Positions 39,701 through 45,431 of a DNA stretch of 64,000 nt are shown one piece after another. The notes under the pieces are model-generated. The model did no database searches, was not told the DNA's origin, and saw only the letters and a list, made by a program, of their open reading frames with translations. The position numbers and the translations under genes are program-made. How positions within the stretch are numbered: position 1 is the first letter of the stretch; each line of letters begins with the position of its first letter. This stretch comes from Phylloscopus collybita (lineage: Eukaryota > Chordata > Aves > Passeriformes > Phylloscopidae), in assembly GCA_027886175.1 (NCBI GenBank), contig JAJNNQ010000004.1, forward strand, positions 16,411,501-16,475,500. The letters run 5' to 3'.

Positions 39701-42700
39701 CCGGGGCATGGCGGCAGCGCGGGCGGTGCTGCGGAGCGGCCGCTGCGGCTCTGACCCGGAGCCGGATCGCGGAGCGGGGAAGGGGAGAGAAGGGAAGGGG
39801 AAGTGACAGGCGGTGCCGCCGCCCCGCTCCGCCCCGCCGCTCGCTGCGGGACGCGGTGCGGCCGTGCGGCCGCAGCTCCCTCCCCCGGCCGTCGGCGGGA
39901 GGCACCGGGAGAGCGGGAAGCGGACGGCAAAGAGCAAAGAGATAGCAAAGGGAAGAAGAGAAAAGCCAGGGGTGGAGAAGAAATGGAAAAGGTGACAGGA
40001 AAAAAGTAAACTAGGGAAGGGAAAAAGTGAATTAGGAGAGAGGGGCGGGGCGGGGCGGGGCGGGGCGGGGCGGGGCGGGGCAGGGCAGGGCAGGGCAGGG
40101 CAGGGCAGGGCAGGGCAGGGCAGGGCAGGGCAGGGCAGGGCAGGGCAGGGCAGGGCAGGGCAGGGCAGGGCAGGGCAGGGCAGGGCAGGGCAGGGCAGGG
40201 CAGGGCAGGGCAGGGCAGGGCAGGAAAGGAAAGGAAAGGAAAGGAAAGGAAAGGAAAGGAAAGGAAAGGAAAGGAAAGGAAAGGAAAGGAAAGGAAAGGA
40301 AAGGAAAGGAAAGGAAAGGAAAGGAAAGGAAAGGAAAGGAAAGGAAAGGAAAGGAAAGGAAAGGAAAGGAAAGGAAAGGAAAGGAAAGGAAAGGGATAAG
40401 AAGGAATGCCCACGCTATTGGAAGAGTAATTGCAGTAGGTTTGCACCACTGTGAAGAGAAACACTGCAGAAGAGCGCATAGATGAGACACAGTTCATTTG
40501 AGGCAGTGAGATGTGTCCTCTGCTGCCTGTGCCCATCTGTTTGGGGAACATTCCCCTGCAGGGAACAGGAAAATGCCCAGATACTTCAGCACACCAGCAG
40601 ACTGCAGTGTGGACAAGGACTGGAGGACTGTACTGTCTAGGTGAAGCCCAGCAGTAGATCCCAACCCCATGCAGGGACACCCCACACACCTGGAGACAGG
40701 GAATTTAGACAGATCCATTCTCCAGTGCTTGTGCTGGTTGGTGCTGGGCAGGAGCTCTCACTTCTGGTGTTATCCAGCTAGGAGAGTAATGTCACTTTTG
40801 AGTGAAGCCAAAGCAGAGTAGGTTTTGGGAGTGCATGAATGGGGAGCCAAGAGAGTAATGACTTCTCACCTGCTCTCCTACGCCTTCAGTCCAGGTAGTT
40901 TGTTGGAGGTTGCAGGCACCTCCAACAGCACATACAACCTCTGTGCTGCCCGTGATGGTAATAACTCTCTGCATACTCTATGATCATTCTAGACAGCCAA
41001 GTTTAATCCAACTATCGATTTATCTTGAGTATACTGTTCTTAGTTCACAAAATTCAGACCTTGCTAGAAGTTTTCTAGTTGTATTAACAATAAAATGCTG
41101 CTGCTGAATGAAGGTCTTTTGCTTCTTCAGCAGCAAATGGTGCTTAGCTATTCATCTGCTGTTGTTATATGCACACTGGTGTCAAGAGCAAAAGCAAAAT
41201 TCCCATTTGTGTCCTCAAGAATAAGCTAGGCCAGGAGCTTTCTATGATTTTTCCCTTTCATCATGATCTCTTTCCTGTCTCTTTTGCACTAGATTCCACC
41301 TGGCTATCAGACAGAACCCTTTGTTGTCCAGTTTCCATCTCAGTCTACCTGCACCCAGCTGCCATTGCCTTAGCAGTGTTCATTCACTGGACCAGCTCTT
41401 GGGTCAGATACACAGCTCAGAACTACGAAAGAATCCTCTAAGGACGCTTAAGCTCCAGTGAAGTGTTTTGCCTAGTCCTTTGTCTCAGCAGAGCTGGGTT
41501 GACAGATTTCTTACAATTTGGATCAAATTCTAGCATTGAAAAGCTGGTGAAAAGTTTTGGACACAGTCTCATTGTTTCACCTCATTACACTTGCCTGGTT
41601 AGAAGGATGGGGTCATTTCCCTACTTGCCATCTCTTTTAGAAGTAACACACCTGAAATCACAAAAGATGTCAGGCTTCAGTCCTGGGCTGAAGCTAAGGA
41701 ACTTTTTTTACTTATACTCTGCCATGAGGTGGATTCTTCTAGCTCACACCTCCACCCACAGAATGGCTTCAACTTAAAGGAGCCAGCTCATAGCAGGAAG
41801 GTCACAGTGTGTCCCTTCTACCCCTATGTCCAAAGGTGTCACTACTCCTGTAAAGTTGCTGTTTGCCTCACTGTGTCTTTCTTCCACTGCATGAGTTACC
41901 AGGACAACAGAGGTTCACTGTGGTGTTTGGAGGGAAGAATTTGAGAGGACCATCAGGGTTTGATTTTCATACCCATGGTTTGGGTAATGAAACAGCAGGG
42001 TGGCTGTCACAGAATTCAAATATAGTAAGCCACGACCTTTCCTTATGTTACCCTTTCCTCAGGCTATGTTGCTGAGGCAGAACAGAACCCTGTTCTATGC
42101 TCACCTTCCTTTTACCTAATACCTGACCACTGCAATTTAAACACTGAGAGTGGATCTTGGAAGCAGAAGGTTCTTCATCTGTTCTGATGCTCCACACACA
42201 CTTCCAGAGAAAGTGTGATGTAGTAAACACCCTCCTAAAGGGCATTGGCCCTTTCCAAGGCAAACTAGGGATCAGGCATGAGAGAGGATCACCTGTAAGA
42301 ATGCTGCTTAGTCTCTTTGTCAAGACATTCCAAACAGAATAGCTTTTAGAAGGAACAGATGGCAGAGGCTTTGCCTGAGAGGACTCAGAAAAGCTGGCAA
42401 CACGGGAGAAGAGTCGGAAGCATAAGCCCTCTGCCTGTGCCATGTCTTGCCCACCATCTCAGCTGTCCTACCTTGAGCCGCCTTCTGCATGAGGCTACAG
42501 AGAGGAGCTAGGAACAAGCAAAATTCATGTCTTCACTTGGTGTTCTAATAGGATGATATTTTGATTAAAAAAAAGTGGTTTTTTTTTCATTTCACTGCAA
42601 CATTTAAACTCCATCTAGAGAGGTTTGAGATTTTATCCAGCTTTTGAGGTCTCCTCTTAGAGCAAACGGGAAGGCACACATGAGCATGAGGGAAGTTACT

Positions 42701-45310
42701 GAAGGCTCAGAGTATTTCAAAGATGAAGTGGGTTATAAATCAGAAGAAAAAAGGAGTCAGAAACCTTGAATTTATTAAAGCCAAGGGAGAAAAGGAGGAT
42801 CAGAGGAACACGTAGAGATGGACACACCATGTTGCCTGTTTTGAGTAGCTGAAAACTGCGGAGTGCGACTGAAAGACTGCAGAATGAGCTTTCAAAGGTA
42901 TGAGATGGCACTGCATAACAGGTGAGGACTGTTCCCCTGCCCTACCTTTTAGCTGTTTAAGATTTCTATTTTTAAAAATACTTTCTACCACAACCATTTT
43001 ATTATTAGTTTGCAAATAGAAAAATAACGTCTCAGAAAAATGGAGGAAATCACATGGTCAGCACCAGAAGACTGGCAACAACTGATGTCTGATGCAATAG
43101 GCCTTCAGGGATTATAAATCTCTCTCTATATATATGCTTTTAAAACTATGCTGCTGCAGAAGGCTCCAAGAAATGCATCACTGCACAACAAAAGATCAGG
43201 GAGACAGTTCTGGAATGAGCACATTTTCATGCTGCTTAGCTGAAAAGCTCTGAAGAGAAGAAAGGCCCTTTTCTTGTTTAGACCTTCAAAGGAAAAAATG
43301 CAGCAACAGAGCTATTGTGGGTTGGACTTTTTTCACTGCGATGCATGAATATTCTGTATAATGCCCAAGGATGCTGTCGCTGCTTCTGGCAGACTTTGTC
43401 TTCAGAATATTTTTTCCCACAATCTTGGGCATATTTCAAACAAGACTGTGATGACAGTTACAGGTTTCTTTTTTTACTGTAGGAATTTAAGTGTGATACG
43501 AAATTCTTTAGATAGTAAAAAAAATTGATGGCAAAAATAATTGAACTCTGAAGTGATTAATTTAGACTCTGATCTGGCAAATACTAGCTGTGGTTAAGCA
43601 TAAGAACCTATACAGATATGATCAGGAACAGCCACAAAAAAGGTATCTTTTGACTTCATTAGGATAATTTTGTGTAAGGAACAATTTGTGTTTGGCAGAA
43701 TCTTACACAACAGTTGCAGGGGATGAAAAAATAGTGCAGTATTAAGAATACTTCCCATTAAAGCAAGAATAAAACCTGCAATTCCTTCTAATAATGAAAA
43801 AGAAATTATGAACAGGTCCAGCCTGAAGTCTGTTTAGACAGACCTCCCGTTATTGCTGCTGCATGCTTTGTCTCAAAAGAATCTGTTCAGATATTCAAGA
43901 TACTGTTTCCAAATTCCCCAGACTGAATTTTAAATCATGCACGTTTTGATTTATGTTGTTAATACAAAAGATGAGGAATTGATAACTTTCTCCTTCTGAT
44001 ATCTGGCTTCCTTTCAGAAGGCTGATCAAACTGGCATGTCAAAATAAAAGGAAGGATCTAAGTTGACTTACCTCCACTTTCAGAAGTGCGCAGCCTTTCA
44101 AGAACTCTTGAATATTACTGATGCAATCAGCTTCATTTTTAGGCTCCAGGCAATACTAAAGAAAGAAAATCCACTGATCTCATTGCATTGCTTGTGCTGA
44201 GAAGGCCTGCATGAATATTGACATGTGCCTTTTATACTGAATTAGGGAAGCTTCTTCAGGGGGCGGGTGGGGGTGGCAAGCAAGCTGTTGAAGCAGGAAG
44301 AAAGCCACTGGAGGAAGTGATGCACACATAGAAACGGTCGGCATCTTGTTTTGAATGCCAGCATATGACAGTGCCCTAAGTGACAGTGGGAAATTGGATG
44401 ACCTTTAACAACATGCTGCCCTGAACCACATTTAAGAAAAAGGAGCTAGCAAAACTGATCTCTGCGTAACGAGAGGCTCCTTTTCCATAGGGTAGAGAAC
44501 CTGTTGTGTTGTTGGGGTTTTTTTTTAAAGCTTCTCTGTTGCCAGTTCCTATCTCTCATTGGACTCCTTCCCTTTTTTCTCCTTCAGATTCTTATCACAC
44601 TTCTGGACTGTGAATACAGGCCTTGTCAAACTGTAACAGGAGGCATTCACATGGCTTTAGTACCAATGGATTTGCGGGTCTTGGGACAGACCAAATGGCA
44701 CAGATGCAAGGGTTATTTGCTTATTCCTGTTCCAATCTGCTTCCCCAATGCATTTCCTGACTAACAAAGCATTTTGCAATAAGAGTTCTGAAAAAGTGAA
44801 TGTTTACAGCTGTAATTAATTATATTTATGTAAATACTGATACACTGCATATCCTTCTATTCAAAATCAAGACTATCTGATCTCTGCTAGGCCAAATGTT
44901 TCCTGCCACTGACTGAACACGTGTAACTCCAACCTTGCAGGGTTTTTTTCTGGATGTAGAAACAAAATTGAAGAACTAAAGATACAATCATACTTGGCTC
45001 TCAATTAGAAACTTAAATGTAAAACGCCTCTCTGAAGTTCCTTGCTCCTCTTACCTACCAGCGTAATTACGCCTCAGAATGCCCAGGGCACAGTTTCACT
45101 GAGCAGGGCTGTCTCAGAGTAGGGAAATACACCAGAAAGCGTTACCTTTTCTGCAGATCCCGGAAGAAGACGATTAATGAGTTTGCAAAGCACAGTTCCA
45201 TCTTTCAGAGAAGTTTTCAGGAACCCCTCAGGATCACCTACTATTTTCTTAGGGGAATTTAGAACACCTAGTGAAATAAGCCAAGTTACAATCTGTTCCT
45301 CTGGATTCAT
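9616..45310 (-). CDS. ARHGEF6: Rho guanine nucleotide exchange factor 6 (alpha-PIX/COOL-2), complete, 22 coding exons, 773 aa
   Basis: Rac1/Cdc42 exchange factor that binds PAK kinases through its SH3 domain and GIT proteins through its C-terminal part, acting at focal adhesions and dendritic spines. All 22 exons have GT/AG borders and phases that sum to 2,322 nt (773 aa; human 776). Order: CH domain (residues 1-111), linker (112-154), SH3 (about 163-218, with GGWWEG and SNYV), DH (about 246-425), PH (about 440-550, with [20 protein letters not shown]), proline-rich [18 protein letters not shown] (about 586-603), GIT-binding region (about 630-675), C-terminal coiled coil (about 710-760). The start is [17 protein letters not shown], as in human. 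Loss of human ARHGEF6 is linked to X-linked intellectual disability. A shorter product starting at Met156 (MTENG) is plausible, as in PIX isoforms without CH. Confidence 0.97.
10264..10516 (+). mobile_element. CR1 LINE fragment, sense on + strand, in ARHGEF6 intron 21
   Basis: It contains CR1 3' phrases in order: GGAAGGTTTATGTTGGATAT, GGAAAAGTTCCTTCATGGAA, AGGGTTGTCAAACACTGGAA, AGTGGTGGAGTCACCATTCC, GGCACTTCAGGACACG, GTTGGACTCCATCATC, and a terminal GATTCTATGATTCTGTGATT. It is 5'-truncated, as is usual for CR1, and lies antisense to ARHGEF6. Confidence 0.9.
10675..10729 (-). CDS. ARHGEF6: ARHGEF6 exon 21
   Basis: 55 nt, residues 709-727, [19 protein letters not shown], the start of the coiled coil. 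The acceptor is TCTTTTTTCAG and the donor GTAATT. Confidence 0.95.
11551..11650 (-). CDS. ARHGEF6: ARHGEF6 exon 20
   Basis: 100 nt, about residues 676-708, [20 protein letters not shown] followed by [14 protein letters not shown]. It matches the human segment closely. The acceptor is TTGTACGCAG and the donor GTAAGT. Confidence 0.96.
12358..12447 (-). CDS. ARHGEF6: ARHGEF6 exon 19: GIT-binding region
   Basis: 90 nt, residues 646-675, [20 protein letters not shown] then [10 protein letters not shown]. This is the core of the conserved GIT-binding segment shared with beta-PIX. Acceptor TTTGCAG, donor GTGGGC. Confidence 0.97.
13404..13553 (-). mobile_element. CR1 LINE fragment abutting the ARHGEF6 exon 18 donor
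   Basis: On the minus strand it reads GTTGTCCAGAGACTCTTTGG, CCCATCCCTGGAAGTGTTCA, CAGCCTGGTCTAGTCGAAGG, TGTCCCTGCCCATGGCAGGG, ACTAGATGATCTTTAACC and ATTCTATAATT. This is a 5'-truncated CR1 3' end of 150 bp in the same sense as the gene. Its first matching base is intron position +7. Confidence 0.9.
13560..13653 (-). CDS. ARHGEF6: ARHGEF6 exon 18
   Basis: 94 nt, residues 615-645, [20 protein letters not shown] then [11 protein letters not shown], very basic. The acceptor is TCTCTGTAG and the donor GTAAGT. A CR1 fragment begins at intron position +7. Confidence 0.97.
14462..14482 (-). CDS. ARHGEF6: ARHGEF6 exon 17, 21-nt microexon (RMSYILK)
   Basis: Seven codons, RMSYILK, residues 608-614, between ATTGTAG and GTAAGG. 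Human alpha-PIX has the same heptapeptide between SYKE and ESSKSPKT; beta-PIX lacks it. Both flanks are phase 0, so inclusion or skipping keeps the frame. It is too short for ordinary ORF detection. Confidence 0.92.
17197..17322 (-). CDS. ARHGEF6: ARHGEF6 exon 16: proline-rich linker
   Basis: 126 nt, residues 566-607, starting [20 protein letters not shown] and ending [10 protein letters not shown]. The acceptor is TATTTTCTCAG and the donor GTAATA. An in-exon TTTAG might mimic an acceptor, but only the 17,322 start keeps phase 0 with exon 15. Confidence 0.95.
17596..17729 (-). CDS. ARHGEF6: ARHGEF6 exon 15: end of PH domain
   Basis: 134 nt, residues 521-565, [20 protein letters not shown] then LDHLQRLTK. 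It carries the C-terminal PH helix with its invariant tryptophan, then a Ser/Thr-rich linker. The acceptor is CTCTGCCACAG and the donor GTAAGT. Confidence 0.95.
17876..18030 (-). mobile_element. CR1 LINE fragment in ARHGEF6 intron 14
   Basis: The plus strand carries the reverse complement of a CR1 tail: GAATCATGGAATTATTAAGG, TTGGAAAAGACATCTAAGAT, CATCAAGTCCAACCAATAAC and CACCACTAAACCATGTCCCC. Similarity fades after about 18,005, so the inner boundary is approximate. Confidence 0.85.
18586..18664 (-). CDS. ARHGEF6: ARHGEF6 exon 14: PH domain
   Basis: 79 nt, residues 495-520, [20 protein letters not shown] then HMFEIT. The acceptor is AATTCTCCCAG and the donor GTCAGT. Confidence 0.95.
19666..19752 (-). 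CDS. ARHGEF6: ARHGEF6 exon 13: PH domain core
   Basis: 87 nt, residues 466-494, [20 protein letters not shown] then PRMSGFIYQ. This is almost identical to human alpha- and beta-PIX. The acceptor is ATCCCCCCAG and the donor GTAGGC. Confidence 0.97.
20615..20761 (-). CDS. ARHGEF6: ARHGEF6 exon 12: DH-PH junction
   Basis: 147 nt, residues 417-465, [20 protein letters not shown] then [20 protein letters not shown]. It spans the last DH helix and the first PH strands. The acceptor is GCGATTCCCAG and the donor GTGAGT. Confidence 0.97.
22865..22924 (-). CDS. ARHGEF6: ARHGEF6 exon 11: DH domain
   Basis: 60 nt, residues 397-416, [20 protein letters not shown], aligning with human DTHPDHQDILKAIVAFKTLM. 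The acceptor is CTTCACTAG and the donor GTAGGT. Confidence 0.95.
24771..24909 (-). CDS. ARHGEF6: ARHGEF6 exon 10: DH domain
   Basis: 139 nt, residues 350-396, with [20 protein letters not shown] and [14 protein letters not shown]. This is the conserved DH segment contacting the GTPase. The acceptor is TTTTTATAG and the donor GTAGGT. Confidence 0.97.
26542..26664 (-). CDS. ARHGEF6: ARHGEF6 exon 9: DH domain
   Basis: 123 nt, about residues 309-349, [20 protein letters not shown] then [20 protein letters not shown]. The acceptor is TATCTGTAG and the donor GTGAGA. Confidence 0.97.
27479..27574 (-). CDS. ARHGEF6: ARHGEF6 exon 8: DH domain
   Basis: 96 nt, about residues 277-308, [20 protein letters not shown] then [11 protein letters not shown]. 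The acceptor is GCTCCTGTAG and the donor GTAAGT. Confidence 0.95.
28256..28350 (-). CDS. ARHGEF6: ARHGEF6 exon 7: start of DH domain
   Basis: 95 nt, residues 246-276, [20 protein letters not shown] then [11 protein letters not shown]. This is the first DH helix, with the conserved E.(D/E)Y..EL pattern. The acceptor is TCTCACCCTAG and the donor GTAAGA. Confidence 0.97.
28884..28954 (-). CDS. ARHGEF6: ARHGEF6 exon 6: SH3-DH linker
   Basis: 71 nt, residues 222-245, [20 protein letters not shown] then YYPV. Human reads ERPLSPKAVKGFETAPLTKNYYTV. The acceptor is TTTTTTTACAG and the donor GTAAGT. Confidence 0.95.
29874..29900 (-). mobile_element. Possible short CR1 tail remnant
   Basis: CATCACAGAATCACAGAACA resembles the reverse complement of a CR1 terminal repeat. 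Only about 25 bp match and nothing CR1-like follows, so this is tentative. Confidence 0.3.
31467..31668 (-). CDS. ARHGEF6: ARHGEF6 exon 5: SH3 domain
   Basis: 202 nt, residues 155-221, with [40 protein letters not shown] and YVREIKST. This SH3 domain binds PAK. The exon opens with GAG ATG; this Met156 is the natural start for products lacking the CH domain. The acceptor is TCTTTCCTTAG and the donor GTAAGC. Confidence 0.98.
32081..32208 (-). CDS. ARHGEF6: ARHGEF6 exon 4: CH-SH3 linker
   Basis: 128 nt, residues 112-154, [20 protein letters not shown] then a Ser/Asn-rich run and LRRQSKPV. It is less conserved than its neighbours, as expected for a linker. The acceptor is TTTCCCTAG. The donor GTACCC is weak at +4 to +6. 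Confidence 0.9.
35690..35870. repeat. CA/TA-rich low-complexity patch in ARHGEF6 intron 3
   Basis: It starts with CACACAGACACACACATATA and continues as imperfect TATACTATTATTA repeats (two near copies of ATACTATTATTA at about 35,757 and 35,776), then TGTATAATATATGCATG. It is probably a decayed dinucleotide microsatellite. Confidence 0.65.
36815..36899 (-). CDS. ARHGEF6: ARHGEF6 exon 3: end of CH domain
   Basis: 85 nt, residues 84-111, [20 protein letters not shown] then TAVNKATE. Human reads [23 protein letters not shown]. The acceptor is CTTTCACAG and the donor GTAAGA. Confidence 0.96.
39020..39960. promoter_or_regulatory. CpG island inside ARHGEF6 intron 2, candidate internal promoter
   Basis: About 0.9 kb dense in CpG, sharply different from the AT-rich intron around it and far from annotated exons (the next, exon 3, is 2.1 kb downstream). 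On the minus strand it contains GCCGCCATGC at about 39,714-39,706 and a donor-like GTGAGT at 39674-39669. Exon 5 of the gene begins with GAG ATG, the start used by PIX forms without a CH domain. It could also drive an antisense transcript or be an enhancer. Promoter role is inference. Confidence 0.5.
39675..39760 (-). other. Candidate alternative ARHGEF6 5' exon in the CpG island (approximate 5' end)
   Basis: The minus strand shows a strong Kozak ATG at 39709-39707 followed after 35 nt by the donor GTGAGT (39674-39669). Spliced to exon 3 the ATG frame closes after a short peptide, so this would act as a 5' leader with a uORF before the Met156 start rather than a new N-terminus. No transcript evidence is available. 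Confidence 0.25.
40042..40395. repeat. Composite pentanucleotide microsatellite (GGGGC)8-(AGGGC)28-(AGGAA)~34
   Basis: Three abutting perfect arrays on the plus strand: GGGGC x8 (40,042-40,081), AGGGC x28 (40,082-40,221) and AGGAA x about 34 (40,222-40,394). Each neighbouring unit differs by one or two bases. No interruption is seen within blocks. On the ARHGEF6 RNA strand they read as repeats of TTCCT, GCCCT and GCCCC. The GGGGC part contains overlapping GC boxes. Assembly copy number is doubtful for such DNA. Confidence 0.97.
44072..44155 (-). CDS. ARHGEF6: ARHGEF6 exon 2: CH domain
   Basis: 84 nt, residues 56-83, [20 protein letters not shown] then GCALLKVE. The acceptor is TTTCTTTAG and the donor GTAAGT. 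No track-length ORF covers it, but homology and both splice sites are clear. Confidence 0.95.
44156..45145 (-). other. ARHGEF6: ARHGEF6 intron 1
   Basis: About 1 kb between the two CH-domain exons. I see no further feature in it; the small open frame at about 44,500-44,760 on the plus strand has no family or splice support. Confidence 0.8.
45146..45310 (-). CDS. ARHGEF6: ARHGEF6 exon 1: start codon and CH domain
   Basis: 165 nt, residues 1-55. It starts [20 protein letters not shown] and ends LLPGSAEK at donor GTAACG. The start ATG (45310-45308) has GCC before it, a good -3 G. Human alpha-PIX starts at the same Met, which decides the start over the open frame further upstream. Confidence 0.97.
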
Positions 45311-45420
45311 GGCGGAGAGTTCTGCTGCCAGTGCTGTTCTCCTGTACGACAGCGTACTGGAACCCACATCCGTGATTACATCTTCCTGCTGCAGCTCAAG
45401 TGTGAAACTACCTTTTTTTT
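45311..45420 (-). other. ARHGEF6: ARHGEF6 5' leader region (transcript start not resolved)
   Basis: Sequence upstream of the start codon. It includes an out-of-frame ATG at 45369-45367 whose 20-codon frame stops at a TGA overlapping the main ATG as ATGA. A T(18-19) run at about 45,413-45,431 (poly-A on the gene strand) lies just upstream. No TATA box or CpG island is obvious, so the start site is unknown. Confidence 0.4.
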
Positions 45421-45431
45421 TTTTTTTTTTT

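Larger units (their letters stand above)
36900..44071 (-). other. ARHGEF6: ARHGEF6 intron 2 (7.2 kb) with internal CpG island and pentanucleotide array
   Basis: The largest ARHGEF6 intron. It holds the CpG island at about 39,020-39,960 and the repeat array at 40,042-40,395, both described separately. The flanks (36,900-39,000 and 40,400-44,070) are ordinary AT-rich intron sequence in which I see no exon supported by homology. Confidence 0.8.

Noticed and set aside
39281..39806. 157- and 170-codon plus-strand open frames in the CpG island
   Set aside because: GC-rich DNA has few stop codons; no homology or splice context supports them.
39208..40689. 493-codon open frame on the minus strand rich in Ser-Phe-Pro-Leu and Pro-Ala-Cys repeats
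   Set aside because: It is produced by the stop-free pentanucleotide array and the adjoining CpG island; it has no family and no stable start context.
45311..45367. In-frame N-terminal extension before MNPEEQ of ARHGEF6
   Set aside because: The extension would need GTG as its first codon; the only ATG nearby is out of frame, and human alpha-PIX starts at MNPEEQ.
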